Shown in pieces: positions 59,492-64,000 of a stretch of 64,000 bases of DNA (position 1 is its first letter; every line of letters starts with the position of its first letter). The stretch lies in assembly GCF_003286085.1 (NCBI RefSeq), contig NW_020825298.1, positions 1,364,001-1,428,000 of the forward strand, written 5' to 3'. The position numbers and the translations under genes were made by a program. This DNA comes from Drosophila persimilis (lineage: Eukaryota; Arthropoda; Insecta; Diptera; Drosophilidae). The notes below the pieces were generated by a model. The model had not been told where the DNA came from and made no database searches. It worked only from the letters and a program-made list of their open reading frames with translations.

Positions 59492-62342
59492 AGGAGACGA
59501 CCCACAAAGACCTATCGGCGGGGATCAATAACTGGGAACTGGGCGGATATTTGGCTGGCTGTTCTGTTAAATATTCAGAGCAGCAGAGTGATTTTTTACA
59601 GGGAAACTTTCAGTCTCGACATTTTTCATTAATTTTCATTTTAAAACTTAAACTTTTGCGGCTTGTGTCGTACAAAAAGACCCCAGCCCCAGTATTCGGA
59701 AATACGAAATACCTCGAAAAAACACACACAGTCGGCCTGCTCCATGCCACGCCCCGTGCGGCCAAAAAGGCAGGCAGCTTATGCCATTTGTTATTTATAA
59801 AAGATTAAACCACAAAAAAGCAAAGTAACCCCCCCTTTGGCTGCCAAAAAAAGGGGGAGGGAGATTGAGAGCGACAACGAAAGAGATGGATAGAGAGAGA
59901 GAATCGTTTTATCTGTTTCATGTCCGGGCCAACCGCAAAAAGGCGCGCCGACTGAAAAGGGAACGAAGGAGAAATTAAAATAATATTTAACTAAATACGA
60001 GTAAGCCCACAGACAGCCCACTAGCCCCCCCTGGGCCACCCATCGCCTCTTCTTGTGGCTTATTTATGGCCGCGTCCCTAATTGAATTGCAGTTTATTTG
60101 AGAGGCGCCCCCCCTGGAAGCACGGGAAGCACTGGAAGCTGTTTCGCTCAGAGGGGGAGTAGGGGCAGGGGCAGGGGGGGAGGCTACTTACATACACAAA
60201 AGCCGTGGACGCCGCCGCAATTTTTTAATTAACTTTCTGCTGGGCCAAAAGGTAATTTTTCCCAGTGTCTGTGGGTCCGTGTCTGTCTTTCTTTCTCTCT
60301 GTGTGTGTGCTGGGGTGTGTGTGTGTTGACCAAAATGATTTATACGAAACAATTATCAGTTTAAATGGCGTATTGAAATTTTCTGCACAGAAGTTTTCCC
60401 CTTAGCGGCGCACCTGGAAAAGTGCCCTGGCATCGGGCTTTAATTTTATTATTCCGCCCAAGCTAACGAGATTAAAAAGTTTTGCCAACGCCTGTCACAG
60501 CTGGCTGACAGCGTTGGGGTGGCAGGAGTGCATAGAGGAGGCGGCGCGGAGGGGCGGGATGGGGCTCAAGCCAAAGTGCTTGCGATAGTTGCAGCTGAGA
60601 GCCGCGTCGCATTAGCCGTGAAGGGGAAAACTTGTTGCTGAAATGAAATGGCAATGGCCATTCGGAAAACTTCACAGGGAAACCATGGGACCATGGACGA
60701 CGGGGGTGCCAGGGGGGGGCGGGGGCGGCCAGGGAGCAACCGCAACAATAAATCAAAGCTGAAATATGCAAACATCCCCCCCGCCACCACCCAAACAAAT
60801 CAAATGAAAGCCAAAGCCACAAAAAATAAAAGACAAACCCCGAAACGAAACTAATAGAAAACTCTCTCTCTCTCCCCCCACCCCCTCTCCACACACCACA
60901 CAGCAATGGGGAGCCCAATTCAATTGCAACTGCCAAAGGACCCCCATACTCGACCCCGAAAAAAACCCCAAAAAATATATATGTACATTTGGGAAAGTAA
61001 AAACAAGAAGCAGGCAATAAAAACGCCCATGCTTCGGCGATGGGCGTGGGGCGTGGCACTGGCACTGGACCGAGTTCTGGCAGTGCTGCCAATCGGCGTA
61101 AAAGGGAGCAGCGGAGGGCGGCGGATCCGCGGGATAATGGAAATCAATTTGCTTTGATATCATACTCAAATTAAAGCGAATTGCGATTTGGATTTGGTTT
61201 TATCCCCGATTTCTATTTGGTTCTAATGATGGAAGGAACGAGTAGTAGAATAAAGTATGGATAGCAGTGGTGTTCTTCGAGTGCCATGAGGGATTGAAGG
61301 GAGTAGTTTCAAAGACTTGTTCGTTGTTCTGTTTCTCGAATTACAAGGCAAATCCTTCAAAGATATGACAAATCTAATATATAATATTCTCAAGTCAAAA
61401 ATTTCGTTGCTTAACTCCTCCGAAATGGCTCGACCGGTTATCGGTTAGGTCTGCGCATCGGCCAAGATATATTTTTCATCCCTCTGGTACCTCCCAAACA
61501 CCTACATATGTCCCTTTTTCCCTTTATGCAAAAGACAAAACGCATTTGAAGGCTGTTTTTTCACTAATGCTTGAATGGAAAAAAATAATTTCCAAAAAAG
61601 ATTTAATTATCTTCTGAAGTGCCTTTGCCCTTTAACCCCCTTTAAAGCACACTTTTAATTTGTTGGCTATAATTTTACATGCCCAATTTATTGCTTATTT
61701 CAAGTGTTTATTTTCTAGTCTGTTTTTTTCCAGCGATTATCGCTAATAGTCACTCTCAAAGCAGGCCATATCAATTCAATTTCGAATGAAACCCAAAAAA
61801 CTGCAAAAAATGCTAAACAGATAAATGTTCATTGCGGTCATCCCGAAAAAAACACCACACACAGAGCGACAGCTAAAAAACAAACGAAAGAGACGCAGAC
61901 GGGCGGATAGGGTACTCTGTTTATTTTGTAATATTAAAGCGAGAGTTTCGGGGTGTGTTTCGGGGAGTTTGCACAAAATTAAATGCCATAAAATTCAGCA
62001 AAAAGGGGCGGAATATTCGCATGGGCAGGGCCAGACAGAAAGCGAGGGGAGAGCGACAGAGCTAGAGAGAGATGCAGTGACATATTTTAGCGACAAAACA
62101 ATTAAAACTGCATGCTGAGCGAATCTCCCAACTCCCCGCTCCCCGCTCCACGCTCTCCCCCTTAGCCGGGGGCCAAATGAGCAGTTTCCGCTCTGCAGGA
62201 GAGCAGGATTGAACAGGACTGAGCAGGACGCAGGACGAAGGACGGTAGGGAGGCAGTGTCACGTTTGCCAGCCATAAATTTCGCATTATTGCTCGCGTAT
62301 CCGCGCATAGATTTTCATGCACATTTGCTTAATAAAAACAAA
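59492..62342. other. Noncoding stretch
   Basis: No supported gene; G/C-rich low-complexity and A-rich tracts. The 206-codon minus-strand frame at 60472..61092 is of skewed composition and not conserved-looking. Confidence 0.5.
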
Positions 62343-62367
62343 CCCCCCCCCCCCCCCCCCCCCCCCT
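62343..62367. repeat. Poly(C) run of 25
   Basis: 25 consecutive C, followed by an AAC-rich tract (62430-62456). Confidence 0.9.
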
Positions 62368-64000
62368 CCCCCACACCCACCAAAAACAACTCGAACAAAA
62401 AAAAACAAACACACTCGACCGAAAGCCCAACAACAACAAAAACAACAACAACAAAAGTGTAAATCAAAAGCGAGCAAAACACAAAATTTTGATGGCCCAC
62501 ATGGCGTATGCTTAACCACATCCGACTACACACTTCCGCACATTTGGCGCTGTCCCCCCGCCCCCAGCCCCCAGCCCCGCTTTGGATTGTTAACAAATGA
62601 CTCGATGTGGTCGAAGGAAGGGCGGCGGGGGGCTAGCGGGGAGGGGGATGCCTCGACTGATTGCATTTGCATGCGATATCTGTGATGACTCATTTGGCAC
62701 GCCCATTCGAGGCAAAGGGCGGGCGTTGATTTCGATTTGAAGGTTGTGAATATCAGAGAAAGGAATCCAAACTCCAGAATTAATTGGGTATAGAACTGCT
62801 GAAGTATCCCTCGTTCTTAAGGGCCTCCCCCCTTCCTTCGCGTTTGGGGGCTTTGGTGGTGGCTTGCCACATTAAATCTGAGCATCAGCACTTGCTGCCG
62901 CTTGACAGCAGTGGCAAAGTTGCAAATTACAAAGGAGTGGGAGTGGGAGTGGGAGAGGGACAGGAAGTCGAGTTGGAGTTGGAGAGTCTTCTCCCTGTGT
63001 CCTGTCCCCGTGTGACAGCTGCGGTCAAAGAGCGCCCATTAGTCTTCCACCAAAAACGAAATCTATATTGTCGCAGAGCTCGACGTGCGGCGCCTTTAAT
63101 TAGACGCGCGACAAACCGCACAAAGGACAGAGAGAGGGGGGTGAGAGAGGGGTGGAGGGAGAGGGGGTACCCATCCCCGTCATGCATGGCGCATGAGAGT
63201 CGGGCACTTCAAAGCGCTGGTTATCACATGGCCTCTGGCATTGGGCCCTGTCCCTGTCCCAGTCCCTGCTCTCGTCCCTGCTCCTGTCTCCTGCTACGTG
63301 TAATTGGCGCAAGTAGGCTGCCAGGGGGCATGTGGGGCATGCACCCAAGGGCCACGTAAGCACTGTGGCACATCTACTCGTATAGCCCATAGCCGGCGGA
63401 CCTAACCCCGGGGCCATTGTGTGCTGCGTTTGGCGACATGTTTTCTTTATGCATTGCAGTTCCCATCGAATGGCCGCAGCCGGGGAGCCGGCAGCCTGGT
63501 CCTGGTCCTGGTCCTGGTCCATCCATTAAGCCGAATGCTCACTTCATTGCCAGTGAGGCACGAGGCAGGAGGCACGAGGCAGGAGTTGGAGTGACGCAAT
63601 CGATGCGAGGCCTAAATTGATAGTGGGCGATATTGGAGCATGTACTTTGATTGGAAACAGCTTCCCCGTTGGCCTATTTATGCATTGAATGCTCTCCTTT
63701 ATGGATGTCATGAGAAGTAGGATATCTAAATGCCGAAAATCGTGGCTTTAAAGCGGCTTGAGTGCAGGACCAGGCCTTAAACCTGGCCAAAGCCAAGTGC
63801 ATGTCCCCACCCCTCCATATTCCAAATCAAAATAAAGTTCACTTCTCTCTTCGGCACGGGTATTGAAACTTTTTTGAGCTGCCGTCTTTTGGCAAATATG
63901 CCAGCCCTTAATTTGAGCCAAAAGGAAAAAATGATTAAAAATTCCACAAAATGTTCTCGATTGCTGACAAACTTTCGGCAAAATAGTTTAAGCATTCTTT
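62368..64000. other. Noncoding stretch to window end
   Basis: No supported gene. GAGTGG and CCTGGT short repeats near 62935-62960 and 63497-63522. Confidence 0.5.

Noticed and set aside
60472-61092. 206-codon minus-strand frame
   Set aside because: Trp/Gly/Phe/Pro-skewed composition from G-rich DNA, with no recognisable domain or splice context.
63100-63522. 140-codon minus-strand frame starting with an Asp-Gln repeat
   Set aside because: Start lies in a CCTGGT repeat; no domain; several competing frames.

Overview
This is insect nuclear DNA, almost certainly Drosophila and plausibly the obscura group. The short spliced introns are 57-68 bp. Perfect DRE motifs (TATCGATA) and an Ohler Motif 1 sit in putative promoters. 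The rest is long AT/GC-mixed noncoding sequence with many CA, GA and CTG microsatellites and homopolymer G/C runs. Species assignment is inference. No bacterial-type features, CRISPR arrays or credible tRNA/rRNA genes were seen.

Layout. (1) 0.25-4.6 kb is a palindromic inverted duplication. Each arm holds a divergent pair: a PA28gamma/REG-like proteasome-activator gene facing outward and an e(r)/ERH-like gene facing the 0.74 kb spacer. (2) 4.6-33 kb has no convincing gene. It holds microsatellites, a 115-bp tandem repeat at 9.1-9.5 kb, a 31-bp-period repeat at 30.4 kb and two families of short dispersed repeats. (3) 34.2-34.9 kb is a small two-exon gene or decaying gene with a PAM2-like motif. 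(4) 37.5-45.5 kb is a compact gene cluster: an unknown basic protein (-), a Tip60-like MYST acetyltransferase (+), a decayed RpS14 copy (-), a TAF7-like TFIID subunit (+), an intact intronless RpS14 copy (-), and a tandem pair of two-exon genes of unknown family (+). (5) 46-64 kb is again without convincing genes; it includes a foldback-like inverted repeat at 55.2-56.6 kb and long G/C homopolymers.

Interpretation. Nearly every recognisable gene is a diverged paralogue of a conserved housekeeping chromatin, transcription, proteasome or ribosome gene: REG, e(r), Tip60, Taf7, RpS14. That pattern, with the altered functional residues seen in several of them, suggests a nursery of duplicated genes, probably with germline (testis) roles. 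The testis role is inference; no expression evidence is visible here. Gene structures were assembled by hand from reading frames and GT-AG sites. Exon boundaries of the recognised families are well supported by family homology, and those of the unknown pair by agreement between the two copies.
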